This document shows positions 46,905 through 58,014 of a DNA stretch of 64,000 nucleotides, in pieces (within the stretch, counting starts at the first letter, position 1; every line of letters starts with the position of its first letter). Source of the stretch: Diphasiastrum complanatum (lineage: Eukaryota > Streptophyta > Lycopodiopsida > Lycopodiales > Lycopodiaceae); contig MU831560.1 in assembly GCA_029204225.1 (NCBI GenBank), forward strand, positions 64,001 to 128,000, read 5' to 3'. The translations under genes were made by a program, and so were the position numbers. The notes beneath the pieces were generated by a model. That model searched no databases. It had not been told where the DNA came from and worked only from the letters and a program-made list of their open reading frames with translations.

Positions 46905-47770
46905 TATTTTTCTACATTATCTGATCTCTAATAAGTTTAGTGTCATCATGACCTTTTAAATGTCTCTTGTTTTTTTTTTTGAGTTGTTGGTTTTCTATCA
47001 ATGCAAAAGAGAAGTTATAATTTAAAATAAGTCCTTTTTTTACGAAGGGTTGGAGCTTACCCTCCCAAGCCGCAACAATGGCTTCCTCAGATATTGAAAA
47101 AATGGAGACAATATATGCATTTGATTCAACAAGCAGGTCTTTTCCTTTAAATTTCATTCCTCGTACCTTGATGTTGAGTGTCTTTGCCATCCGCTTTTCT
47201 TGCTCTTCCATTGTCTTGGTGATGACTTGTTTGGGATTCTTAACCACTTCGGCCCATGACTTTGTTGAGGTTTGAAGCTTTTCTTTAAGGGTTTTAACTT
47301 TTTCAGCAAGGGCAGAAAGCGAATCCTCTTCCAAATGTCCTTCTTCTACTTGCTCACCTTCTGCCAGTTGTTCTTTGAGAAGCTCATTTTCCACTTTCAA
47401 CATCCCTATTTTCCCTTGTAACTGGGCCACTGTAGTTTCAAGTCCGGATATACGAAAGGCCTATCTTCATAGTTCTTCTTGTATTGCGTCAATGTGGCGA
47501 CAGAGTATAATGGTGCCATTAAAGGATGTCTCAGAAGAATATGTGAAACCCGAGTATTCACTAGGAACAGACGAGTATTCACTAGGAACAACATTAGCTT
47601 GCACTGGCGTAGAAGAGGAAGGTGTAGAAATAGAAGACGCACAGATGTGGAGGTGGGCAGCAACACTGAGGTAGTATCTGGTGACAGCGTTGAGGTTGAG
47701 GCCAACGCTGGAGCCGTAGAGGTAGAGGTACATGGGGAGAGCGTGGGCTCCCCTTCCCTTTCTTAGCCAT
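46905..47770 (-). pseudogene. LINE ORF1-like (nucleic-acid-binding/coiled-coil) remnant
   Basis: On the minus strand the main frame (46912-47430, 172 codons) begins with a heptad-rich coiled coil ('AQLQGKIGMLKVENELLKEQ', about 60 residues including 'LAEKVKTLKEKL'). It then gives 'SWAEVVKNPKQVITKTMEEQ' and 'RMAKTLNIKVRGM', a layout found in ORF1 proteins of plant LINEs and related gag-like proteins. An upstream Ser/Thr/Pro-rich reading (47440-47770, possible start 'MAKKGKGSP' near 47769) is joined only through a stop and frameshift near 47460. No ORF2 (endonuclease/RT) follows. Alternative: a degenerate host gene with a coiled coil. Confidence 0.45.
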
Positions 47771-47843
47771 AGTCTAGCAGGTAAGGGCGTGGAGTGCTCC
47801 ACAATCAGGCAACGATCTATGAAGAATTGAAAAAGATTATCTA

Positions 47844-48533
47844 TGTTAGATATAGGGGTCTTATGTTTTTTATATCAAGCATCTAGGTGCAAATTTGGCA
47901 TAGATGGCAAATTATCCATTTCCACTTGTAATGCCACTATTGAGCCAAAATAGAGTAGGAGGCCAAACTCGTGCCAATTAGAGTGTAGACGAGTGTAATA
48001 CTTTTGTTTCATGAAGTTTAAGAGGTCCAATAGAATTTAGAGTTGGAACCATGAGCGGTCCAATAGAATTTGAGATATGCTTGAAAATGGTCCAATAGAA
48101 TCTAGAGGTGAATGGATCAATGGTCCAATAGGATTAAGAGGTGGAAAAAGTGTGCTCCAATCATAATTGAGCATTGTGATAGCTCATGGATCTACTAGTA
48201 TCATCGTACTTCTCATTTGGATCTAATTGATTTTGAGATTGTGTGGATTTTATGTGTAATTGATTTTCTAGCTTTCTCTCTCTACCCAAGAGCTCATGAT
48301 AATTTTCTCTCTCTACTTGAGGAGAGCAGCTTGTTTTTACTAAGAATAATTTTTTAACACTTCCCACACGTGTGAGTGAGAGTTGGAAGTGATTGAATGC
48401 ATATGGTAGTGTGTTTTTGCCATAGAATCAAAGATAGATCTTGAATCTCAATCTAGTCTTGATCTTTGTGCATCCACACACCTTAGGAGATCACAAGCAC
48501 ATGTAGTGGGCACTCCACATGTGTGAATCAACA
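47844..48533 (+). repeat. Copia LTR
   Basis: Begins TGTTAGATATAGGGG and ends CACATGTGTGAATCAACA just before a primer site. It is homologous to the LTR at 27309-27881. Contains a run of 'GGTCCAATAGAAT' repeats (about 48030-48130). Confidence 0.8.
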
Positions 48534-48545
48534 TGGTATCATAGC
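48534..48545 (+). other. Primer-binding site
   Basis: TGGTATCATAGC, one change from consensus, directly after the LTR. Confidence 0.85.
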
Positions 48546-49487
48546 CTACCTAAGGTTACCATGAATTTTGATCCATTTGAATGAAAACTTTTCATCAATC
48601 TTGAGCTAGAAATTGTCAAGATCCATTTTCCTAGCTATCTTGTTCAATTTTGGGTCAAAAGAGTTCAATAGGGCATTGATTGGGTCTGACCTGGTACTGT
48701 ACGGAAGTTCAGACACGTGTGAGGAACATTCAGTTTCAGATTGAGAGTTCTCTCTCATGCTTGATCCATTTATCTTGCTTCATAGCTTCTTTTGAAGATA
48801 TTTTTGTCTAGTTTCTGATGCAATCAGTTTCATTCCATTTGGTTTGCCAATCAAAAGTTATAAGCTTTTGAACAGAGTTAGGTAGGGCACCTAGACCTGG
48901 GTGGACACATTTGGTTTGGTCAAGAGATTGCTTGTTTGATCTCTATTCAGAGTTGTATGCTTACCAATCTCACTGATCTACACATTGTTTTGAGATCATA
49001 GCTGATTTGTTTCATGCAATATCATTGAGTCTGAGTCAAATTTGGTTACTTAGTGTATTTCACACGTGCTAAGAGTAAATGATCCTAACTTTGTCCATAG
49101 TCCATCATTTAATGTGAAACAGATCTTATTTTAGAGAGATTTGAGTAGCTAGTGGGAATCAATTCACATATAGTTGCAAGATCTTTCATAGGCATTAGGG
49201 GAAGTTTGGATTCAAAATAAGCCCTTTGTAAAGATGCTTTTGTTGACTTCACATGCTTTAAGCCTCCAAATGGACCAATAATCTTATAACATGTGTACAA
49301 CACTGTAACAGTGCTCACCGGATGAAAAAAGTATTCAAGTTTTTAGGTTATTTTTTATCATTTCAAAAACTCTTGTCGGGCAAAGCTAAATATTTCATTG
49401 GACAATATGTGATGTCCATATGTTAAATATCTGTCCGAATAGTTTAACTAGCTTTAGTTTTTCTAAACTATAGTTCTCCTAAATATT
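48546..49487 (+). other. Leader of the 47.8 kb LTR element, no coding sequence recognised
   Basis: Follows the primer site, as an untranslated leader would, but leads to no gag. The foldback element begins at 49488. Confidence 0.4.
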
Positions 49488-50729
49488 CTCCCCTTTGAAA
49501 AGCGCTCCGAGGGGACCCATGCCCTTGGAAATATGTGCAACTAGCACTTGGAATCGGCGGGCTTCACTTCTCCTTTGCATTTCCAAGTAATGGTGCGAGA
49601 GCTTTCCAAATAGTCTAACTTCTTGACCGTAGCTCCAATTGAGACGAACATGGTGCCATTAGAAAGAATCAATGAGAGCTTTGCAGCGACATCATAGAGA
49701 ACCTAGTTCTGAGTTACGGTTAAAAAGTTATGGGCAGTCAAAGTTCGCAGAAAATCTCTCATCTAAAAAAATATATATTTCAAAAAAAAAAAACCCTAAT
49801 ATCGATTCAGCGTGCGCCCTTAGGATTTGAACGGACTCAAATCCTAAGGGCGCGCGTTGAACCAATATTAGGGTTTTGAATTGTTTTTTTTTTGAAAAAA
49901 AGCTCGACGAGAGCTTTGCAACAGCACTCGAATGACCTAATTCCGACTTACGGTTCAAAAGTTATAGGTAGTCAAAGTTGTCACTACCTATAACTTTTGA
50001 ACCGTAAGTCGGAATTAGGTCATTCAGGTGCTGTTGCAAAGCTCTCATCGAGCTCTTTTTCAAAAAAAAAAAAAAAAAAACAAAACAAACCCCTAAGGGC
50101 GCGTGCTGAACCGATATTAGAGTTTTGAATATTTTTTTTTGAATTTTTTTTTTTGAAAAAAGTGCACTTTGCAACGGCACCAGAATCACCTAATTTCGAC
50201 CTACGGTTCAAAAGTTATAGGCATTCAAAACTCGAATATCGGTTTAGCGTGCACCCTTAGGGTTTGAGTCCGTTCAAACCCTAAGGGCGCGCGCTGAACA
50301 GATATTAGGGTTATTTTTTTTAAATATATATTTTTTTAGATGAGAGATTGTCTGCGAACTTTGACTTTCCTGAACTTTTTAACCGTAACCCGAAACTAGG
50401 TCATGTAGGATGCCGTTGCGAAGCTCTCGTTGAGCTCTTTCTAATGGCACCATGTTCGTCTCAATTGGAGCTACGATTAAGAAGTTAGGATGTTCTAAAA
50501 AGAAATCTGATATCGATTTAACGAGTGGATGGCTTGTTTAACCAGTCATATAGCACATCTGCGCGTAAAACCGATTCTAGAGTTTGGAAAGCTTTTGCAT
50601 CATCACTTGGAAATACAAAGGAGAAGTGAATGAGCACACACTATCGCAATTACGCCCGCCGGTTCCAAACGCCAGTTGCACATTTTTCCAAGGGCGTGGG
50701 ATCCCTCGGAGCGCTTTTCAAAGGGGAAA
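49488..50729. mobile_element. Foldback-type element with nested palindromes
   Basis: The ends are inverted copies: CTCCCCTTTGAAAAGCGCTC at the left and GAGCGCTTTTCAAAGGGGA at the right. The arms continue as inverted repeats with matching blocks such as 'GGAAATGCAAAGGAGAAGTGAA', shortened, 'GGTGCCATTAGAAAGA' and 'TAACTTTTTAACCGTAAC'. The centre is a perfect 42 bp inverted repeat (49931-49972 and 49983-50024) around a 10 bp loop. Two further hairpins with GCGCCCTTAGGATTTGA-type arms lie at 49807-49860 and 50235-50290. A module reading GACCTAATTCCGACTTACGG followed by TTCAAAAGTTATAGG occurs five times in both orientations. Long A/T runs separate the modules. There is no transposase; short frames here are accidental. 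Confidence 0.85.
49931..50024. repeat. Perfect 42 bp inverted repeat, 10 bp loop
   Basis: 49931-49972 is the exact reverse complement of 49983-50024. It forms the centre of the foldback element. Pairing continues imperfectly outwards for another 60 bp or more ('AGCTTTGCAACAGCAC' against 'GTGCTGTTGCAAAGCT'). Confidence 0.97.
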
Positions 50730-50976
50730 ATGTGCAATATTATCACATTTGCTTATGGAAATTAAGGCTACATGTTAACCAAATAAGTTGGGTGGCAAAA
50801 GGGATCATAAAAAATGAGCATAGATGTTGCCGGAAGTTTTTTCTCTCTTGTTAATCTTTCTCTATAGTCAAACTTCTTAAAGGGCCCATTTTGAACCCAT
50901 ATTTCCCCTAATGAGGAGATTACACATCATTATTGGATCCTATTGAGAGTGTGTAACAACATTTATTGTTCATCAT

Positions 50977-51405
50977 TTGAGTTTTCTTCACTTCAAATGT
51001 CTTTCATCCTTGTTGGAATCAAGTGAGAGATTGTCCACTTCAATTTGGAAGATGAGAATGGAGTCCATCTTGATCCTTCAAGACGTGATGGACATAGTTC
51101 TTGGCCTTGAAGAAGAACCACAAGTTCTTGAAGAGGTTCAAAAATACAAGAAGAGAGCTAGGATGGCTCTCCACGACATTAAGATGAATGTCTCTAATGA
51201 GATATTGAGGGAGATAGGTACTTGCACAACAGCCAAAGAAGCTTGGGATTGTCTCAAACTATCTATGAGGCTAAGAACATCTCCAGGCTCCTCACTCTTA
51301 GAAATCAAATCTTTCAAAGTAGCCAAAAGAGTGATGAGAGTGCATCTAGTTATGTTTTGAGAGTAAAGGATATTCATAGAGAGCTTGCTTGCATTGGTCA
51401 TTCGG
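50977..51405 (+). pseudogene. Ty1/copia gag remnant
   Basis: The frame reads 'SIWKMRMESILILQDVMDIV', then 'RARMALHDIKMNVSNEIL', then 'TTAKEAWDCL'; after a frameshift at about 51260 it continues 'KSDESASSYVLRVKDIHREL'. This is a near-complete copia gag core including the usual 'YxxW+xRM' start. It ends abruptly at 'CIGHSE', where LTR sequence begins at 51407. Closely related to gag at 31139 and 59.8 kb. Confidence 0.85.
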
Positions 51406-51406
51406 A

Positions 51407-51625
51407 AGGTACTGAAGTTGTTTACAGGTCTAAGAAGCTTTTTGCACTTTTACTTTAGTGTATTTGATCAAATCTATGTGCCTATTGTGGAGTTAGATGC
51501 CAAATTTGCTAGTTTTGGTAACTAGTATTGATTGTAGCTCATAGTTTGGATCTAGATCTTTGATTTATGCATCCTCAATCACTTTTAGGATTGATTGGGA
51601 TTCATTTTGCTATAAAATTTTGTCA
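51407..51625 (+). repeat. LTR 3' portion, first copy
   Basis: Ends 'ATTTTGTCA' before a primer site at 51626. It recurs at 52177-52396 with about 90% visual identity ('TTTACTTTAGTGTATTTGAT', 'GTGCCTATTGTGGA'). Confidence 0.75.
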
Positions 51626-51637
51626 TGGTATCATAGC
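51626..51637 (+). other. Primer-binding site
   Basis: TGGTATCATAGC following the LTR end, followed by CTAATC as in related elements. Confidence 0.8.
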
Positions 51638-52176
51638 CTAATCAAAAGTGAGCTTTAGATTTGATTTTCTCAAGCTTAGATCCTAGATTGAGTAATATTG
51701 GGTTTGCTCTTGTTACTAGTTGCTAATCTAGTGATTGTACCTCCAAATTTGGTTTCATTGAGTGAGAATAGATCAAAGGGAACTTGATTTGCTGAGTTAT
51801 AGCTGTAGGAACTGGGATTGACCCATTTCGATTCAACCAAACCAATTTAGAAAGTTCTTATGAGTTTTGGAGTACATGTCTCCTAGTAGATATTTCCATA
51901 AGGATTCAAATGCCACCACTCTTTAGAAACTTGGATCAGCCATTTGAGAGCTTAGTTATGTCATTCTTAGGCTTCTTAAGGTCCTAAAATACACCTTTTA
52001 ATACAGGTGTTTTGATGTTTTCTTCATCGAGAAATGCAAAACTAGTGAAGATTGTGTTTCATTTGACTCAAATATGAAAAAAAAATTGAGCTTTTCCACT
52101 TCTATCAACATTGTCTTTGGGTGACGAGTTCTAGCTATTGGATGGGAGTGATTTTATGCATTAATTACTTGTTTTG
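51638..52176 (+). other. Interior between two LTR copies, no coding sequence
   Basis: About 540 bp between the primer site and the second LTR piece, without gag or pol motifs. With the two LTR pieces it could be a small deleted or TRIM-like element. Confidence 0.4.
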
Positions 52177-52396
52177 GAAGGTACTAAAGTTGTTTACAGG
52201 TTTGAGAAGCTTGTTGCACTTTTACTTTAGTGTATTTGATCAAATCTATGTGCCTATTGTGGAATTAAATGCCAAATTAGCTAGTTTTGGTAATTAGTCT
52301 TGATTCTAGCTCATAGTTTGGATCTAGATCTTTGATTTGTGCATCCTCCATCACTTTTAGGATTGATTGGGATTCATTTTGTTGTAAATTTTGTCA
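52177..52396 (+). repeat. LTR 3' portion, second copy
   Basis: Homologous to 51407-51625 and also preceded by GGAAGGTACT. After 'ATTTTGTCA' it does not continue into a primer site, as expected for a 3' LTR. Confidence 0.75.
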
Positions 52397-53708
52397 CTCT
52401 CCTCACTTCTTGTGTAGGAGAGAGAGGGAGTTTCCAACTTCCCACACTTCCAAGCCCTATAAATTTTTTATCTTTAATGAATCTCTCTCGTTAGATCTTT
52501 ATTAACTAAAATGTAAGAAGTCTTTCAATTCCATTTGACACATGTCCATGTGTAATCCTTTTGTTTCAAACCAATCCAGAGTACAAGTCACAATTTCTTA
52601 GCCACCTTTTTGAAGTGCATGTCCTTCAAAACCGAACTTCAACATGATGAAACATATGATCTACTGAAATTACAAAATTCCATTATGAAAAAAAACTCTT
52701 TTGTATATATATTGGCCCCACCAAGACCATGTTTCTAAGGTATTTGATGAACAGTATTTTGCGTTCAGCACATAGACTGTAAATTATAATTTCACGAAGG
52801 AAATTTTATAGGAATTTTTTTTTTTATATAGTTGCAAAGTTTTGTGAGGAATTAGTCTTTCATTTGTCTTAAAAACACGATACATTGATTTGCGATTCCA
52901 AGTATTAAGACTATCAACAGTTGATCAACCTTATCCCAATAAATTTCTTTCAAGCCTTGTCTGTTACAAACTCTTTGTGAAGCTAAAGACCACTACCGAG
53001 TTGGATTTTTTTTTTTAATTTATTTTTTGTCATCTTCTTTGTATTAATCTTTAGTATATCATTTGTGAGATATTGGTCAATTTAATTTTTTTGTTTTTTG
53101 TTTTTGCAAAATAGAAAATTAAATTTTTGAATTTTTTTGATAAATGAAACACGTTTTTCTTGGTAGAATAAAATATTTTATTTGTTTGGCAATAAATAAT
53201 CAAATTACTACTCTTTATTTTCACATCTTAGCTAGACATTTGAGTCTTTCAATGACTTACAAGCTCTCTTCTAGCTATTACATTTCTTAACAAGACTAGC
53301 AATTTCATTGTCCTTACGCATTTCATTATTTTTCTATTTTTTGATATCATCCTTTAAATTTTGAATTTATTTTTCTTATCTTTGATTAGAAATTCTATTT
53401 ATTTATTTTATCTTTATTGGTATTTTGAAATTTTGTTCAAGATTGACAACATTTCAATTTCAATAATTTAAGATTCCTTAACCAAGGGTATATGTTCTTT
53501 TTAAATAAATACATCATTATTGTTACAACTTTTTCATCACAGGCTATTAACTCAACATCATGATCCATCTCATAATCTTGAATAAAAACAAATTTTTTTT
53601 TTGGGAGATGGGTTTCCTATGGAATCTATTCAATTTTGAAGATGACGATATTCTATTTACATCCCTCAATGAAACTACTAGTTTGAATAAGTGAAATACT
53701 CAATTTAA

Positions 53709-53710
<2 letters not shown>
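52397..53710. other. AT-rich DNA, no recognised gene
   Basis: Only short frames and A/T runs; no domain or repeat that I could define. Confidence 0.4.

Positions 53711-53800
<90 letters not shown>
53711..53800. repeat. Microsatellite (TA)n
   Basis: About 88 bp of pure TA. A short (GT)n follows at about 53848-53861. Confidence 0.98.
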
Positions 53801-53802
<2 letters not shown>

Positions 53803-54289
53803 CTTATATTCTACAATACGACCTATTATAACTAATAAATAGAAAGTGTGTGTGTGTGTGTAGAGAATATTTTTTATAAAGACATACTATATTATCTTTT
53901 ATGATATTTCCTTAGTCTCATTCCATTAATTTGAACTAGTAATTTGTCACCTTATAATGTTTTTAATCTCATGATTCCATTAGAGTAAATATCTAAAACC
54001 TTGAATTCTTAGTTTTCCAATGTCTTTTTGATATTTATTGTCACATAATTATAGATAAACATTTTTTTTGAATTTTTTTTAAAAATATGTCGATCATGTC
54101 GATCATGCCATGCTTTTCTTCTATTTTGAACCGCTTATTAGATAAAAAGTGCATCTTTTGTTTATCCAATTAGTTGGTTATATTAATTTTTTCATTTCTC
54201 TCAATCTCTCTTCTATAACTATTCTCAAACTAGGCATTCGGTATTTCATTATTACTACAACTTCTAATCCTTATGCTAAATTAAAAGGA

Positions 54290-54450
54290 GTCTGATGAGT
54301 AGTAACTTTGTAAGTTGTTGTATTTCTACCACATAGTAAAAGTCTTTCATATTTTTTTGTGAGTGGAAGTGTTGATATAACATATCCTTCTATGAATTTT
54401 CTATAATAACCAAATGCCCTAGAAATCATTTTACTTCACTTACGTTCTTT
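54290..54450 (-). pseudogene. Ty3/gypsy RT thumb fragment
   Basis: The minus strand reads 'AFGYYRKFIEGYVISTLPLT', matching gypsy 'FLGLAGYYRRFIEGFSxIAxPLTKL', after 'VSEVK' in the neighbouring frame. Only about 50 codons. The AT-rich DNA on both sides may belong to the same decayed element, but I see no further motif. Confidence 0.6.
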
Positions 54451-54839
54451 GGCGGTAGTAGCTAATAGATTTGATCAAAACTAGTCTCTTCCTTGATCTC
54501 AACTTCACAAGAAGGGTGAATCCAACTATACTGAACCAAAAGCACTTTATAACACACAAATCTTTTAAATTCAGCTTGAATTACATTGACATATCCAATC
54601 ACAAACCTATCTAAAACCAAGTAGAATAGAAACACAATTTTCACCAGTTTTGCATTTCTAGATGAAGAAAACATCAAAACACTTGATCTGAACCTAAAAG
54701 GTGTATTTTAGGACCTTAAGAAGCCTAAGAACGACCTAATTAAGCTATAAACGTTTCAACAAGTAACAACTTTACATGGTATACAATTACATCCTATATG
54801 AAAAAAATTACAAAATTCAAAAAATGTATTGTGATCTAC
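54451..54839. other. No recognised gene
   Basis: A minus-strand frame at 54462-54677 is open for 71 codons without a recognisable domain. The rest is AT-rich. Confidence 0.35.
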
Positions 54840-55640
54840 ATATGCATCTATATTGCAGCGGATCATGATCCGCTGAAAAAACGATCTTAATCATGCGATC
54901 CGGATCACCAACATTGTGAATCGCCAATAATCTGAGATCAAAAATACTTTTTCGGATTGCAAAGTGAACAAGGATCCGCTGGTTGCAATCCAAATGAATA
55001 GCAAAAATACTAAATTAAATAGAATTGAAATTACTAGCCAATGAATATAATTGCAAAAACGATTTACATCAGTATTTGATTGCAGTGAATAATGTAAATT
55101 GGATGTTCACCATATGAAATTAAGATATAAAAATGCTCTTTTAAAAATCCTTTCACATAATACTCATATTGGTAGCTTTTGAAAAAAAAAAATAATTCGA
55201 GAAAAATTTGTATATTGGTCAAATCATATGGATTATATCTGTGAGTAACATAAATATTTATTGTGTAGTATTTTGTTACAAAAATGATTTCACCAAACAC
55301 ATATCAAAACAATTACTAATTTCTTGAAAAATGTATCTACGCGTGAATAACTTTGTCGTGGATAATCCGCGGATAACAATCATGAATGTCTCGATCCACT
55401 GAAGCGGTTGGTATTAACTGTCTGTGCATGGATTATCCATGCGTGCATAATAATTCACGCAAATAACCGCCACCCAACTTCTCTCCCAAATTGTTGCCAT
55501 AATTTTCAAACTTATATTGGCGTGGATAATCCACACGAATATAAATTTCAATATCATTATCCACCGGTGGCATTGCTAGAGAAGTTTCAAAAAATAGTTT
55601 TGCATGGATAATCCACACGTGGATGTTCCACGCGAATTTA
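54840..55640. repeat. Cluster of short palindromic motifs
   Basis: A perfect 20 bp palindrome, CAGCGGATCATGATCCGCTG, is at 54856-54875. GATCCGGATC and GATCCGCTG follow nearby. From 55330 on come several copies of a second near-palindrome, (G/A)TGGATAATCCA(C/T), paired with (A)CGCGTG/CACGCG, at about 55360, 55430, 55520, 55600 and 55620. Clusters like this are found in the subterminal regions of DNA transposons, but no terminal inverted repeat or transposase is visible here. Confidence 0.6.
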
Positions 55641-56085
55641 AAATTTTTAAAAATCGACTAAAACACTGTCTCAATTTATTTTGGACTTTCCCAAAGTCCA
55701 TTTTCAGAAATGGACTCGAGAATTTACAACACACCAAATTGAACATATTTTTGATATAATCGATACTTTGATTCATCCATCTGAATTGGTATCATCTAAC
55801 GATAATAACATCGTTTAAATTGACAATATTTTTAGTATAACTACAACAACATGATGACTAGCATCTGAATATATTCAAACATAATATGCGATATTCAACA
55901 AACATCTATCACAACTAATTTTGAATCTCACATTCAAATGAAAATATTCAAACATCTTATGAGACATTCAACTAAAATCCATAACAACTAATTTTGAAAA
56001 TGAGTTTGTCTATTATATTATGGAAAATGGTTGTAACAACTCCTACCACCTGGGGCATTTACAATGTATTACAAAATATATGCAT
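55641..56085. other. No recognised gene
   Basis: AT-rich sequence between the palindrome cluster and the coding-like fragment at 56086. Confidence 0.4.
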
Positions 56086-56467
56086 CTATGCATTGCTCTG
56101 AATATTATTTGAACCTGAATCTAATTCTACATCGTGAGAACCCACATCCCTCGACTGCGGTTCTTCGGAAGACTGGCTTTCAGAACCCGACTGCAAAGAT
56201 CTTACAACATCAAGATAAGACTTAGTTTGTCCGATGTTTCTTGGAGTGTCGACACATAAGTTTGCAACCCATGACATTTATGAATGGCGCCACATAGTAA
56301 AATAACCTGAACAAGCGGACCGACCATTGAGGAGTAGAGAAAGACTTAAATTCGCTTCTATAAGCAACGTATATATAGAGACTTGTCATGCCATCAATCC
56401 ATGATAGATGCATAAACTGAATCCAAGGTTGAAAACAGATTGATGACATGGAAGAGACAAAATACAA
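56086..56467 (-). pseudogene. Unrecognised coding-like 3' gene fragment
   Basis: On the minus strand one frame (56222-56467) reads 'QWSVRLFRLFYYVAPFINVM', hydrophobic and possibly membrane-spanning. An overlapping frame (56086-56277) continues with an acidic, Ser-rich tail ('SLQSGSESQSSEEPQSRDV', 'ELDSGSNN') to a stop. Composition looks like the end of a real protein broken by one frameshift near 56240, or two exons of one gene. I do not recognise the family. Confidence 0.35.
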
Positions 56468-56518
56468 AATCGATCTTTGTCACTAGGATTGATGAGTTGT
56501 ATCACGAGGTATAAACAC

Positions 56519-56548
56519 AGATATATATATATATATATATATATATAT
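56519..56548. repeat. Microsatellite (TA)n
   Basis: 30 bp of TA. Confidence 0.95.
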
Positions 56549-56879
56549 CATGAGATAAAAAAATTTATCATATTTTGAGAGCAAAATTTTTTTGAAAGAA
56601 GTTGTAATTCACTCTAAGATGAAAAAACTTAAAAATTTCAAAAAAACAATGTAAATGAGCATTGTGGGGGAGATTTATTTATGTTTTCTTTCCAATGTCA
56701 AATTCCATAAATGCTTATGGGACAAATGCTATGCCATGTGTCAAGAAGACATAAGAACTCCATAATCAAGATTAGTTGAGAATGATTTAAAGTATTTTTT
56801 GGGGATCCATTTTAGGAAAATTATTTGGTGCTTCAATTGTGCTCTCATTTCTCCTCATCCTTTCTATGAACTTGATAAT
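56549..56879. other. No recognised gene
   Basis: AT-rich spacer between the TA run and the A-rich repeat. Confidence 0.4.
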
Positions 56880-57960
56880 ACAAAAGTAGGAAAAAAAACT
56901 TAAAAAAAAAAAAAAACAGAAACCTATGGAAAGCTAACACAAGTAACTAAAATCATGTAAAAGACCTATAAAAATGAAAATAGTGTAAAAAACCAAAATA
57001 GTGTAAAAAATTTCAAAAAAAATTAAAACAATAATTTTATGTAAAAAAATCCCAAAAAAACACCAAAAATAAACTAATAAAAATGAAAACTAAAAGAATT
57101 AAAATAGTGTAAATAAATCCCAAAATAATCAAAGAAATAATTTTATGTAAAAAATCTTAAAAAAACTTAAAATTCCAAAAATAAAAAAACAAAAGAAAAA
57201 ATTTAAAAATGGAAAAAAAATCTTAAAAAATCAAAATAACGTACAACTTTCCATAAAAATCAAAACAATAATTTTATGTAAAAAGTCCTAAAAAAATAAA
57301 ATAAAAATAGCTTAAAAAAATTTTAAGAACCTAAAGAAAATCAAAATGGTGTATTTCAAAAAAGTCAAAATAATAATTTTATGTAAAAAAAAATCCCCAA
57401 AAAAATCATAAATAAGTTTTAAAAAATGAAAAAAATCTTAAAAAATCAAAATATTGTAAAAAATCCAAAAAAAAATCAAAACAATAATTTTATGTAAAAA
57501 AAACTCCAACAAACACCAAAAATAAGCTTAAAAGATGAAAAAATCTAAAAATAAATAAATAAATGGTGTAAAAATTTCAAAACAACTAAAAAAAACTATT
57601 TAAAAATTAAAAATACTAAAAAAAAGTAACAACAACAATAAAACTCTAAAAACAATTAAAAAGTCTAAAAATAAAAAAATAAATAACAAGAGAAATACTC
57701 TTAAACAATCGTAAATAATAGATAAAAACTTTAAAAAATGAAAAAAAAAATATTATTAAAAATGGGACTGAATATTTAAAAAATCGTAATACAAATTTAA
57801 AACCTCTAAGAAACTTAAAAATCCTATAAAAAAAAAATCTAGAAAACCTTTAAAAATTTTAAAAAATGAGACATAAAATCTTAGAAAAAACTAAAATATA
57901 TATATATATACTAAAAAAATATTAAAAAATTAAAAATTAAATTGTAAACTAGTAAAAAAT
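56880..57960. repeat. A-rich degenerate tandem repeat, about 110 bp unit
   Basis: The plus strand is extremely A-rich. The landmark AATAATTTTATGTAAAAA recurs at about 57029, 57137, 57267, 57371 and 57482 (intervals 104-130 bp), each followed by a C-containing A run and 'AATAA(G/A)(C/T)TTAAAAAATGAAAAAA'-like sequence, shortened. Outside these five units the A-rich composition continues without clear units. Confidence 0.75.
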
Positions 57961-58014
57961 CCTAAATAAATACAAACATAATTATAACGATCAGACAAAA
58001 ACACAAAACATATA

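Noticed and set aside
49728-50211. Minus-strand frames of 63-76 codons inside the foldback element
   Set aside because: They translate A/T runs and palindrome arms, and near-identical peptides arise from the repeated module and not from a gene.
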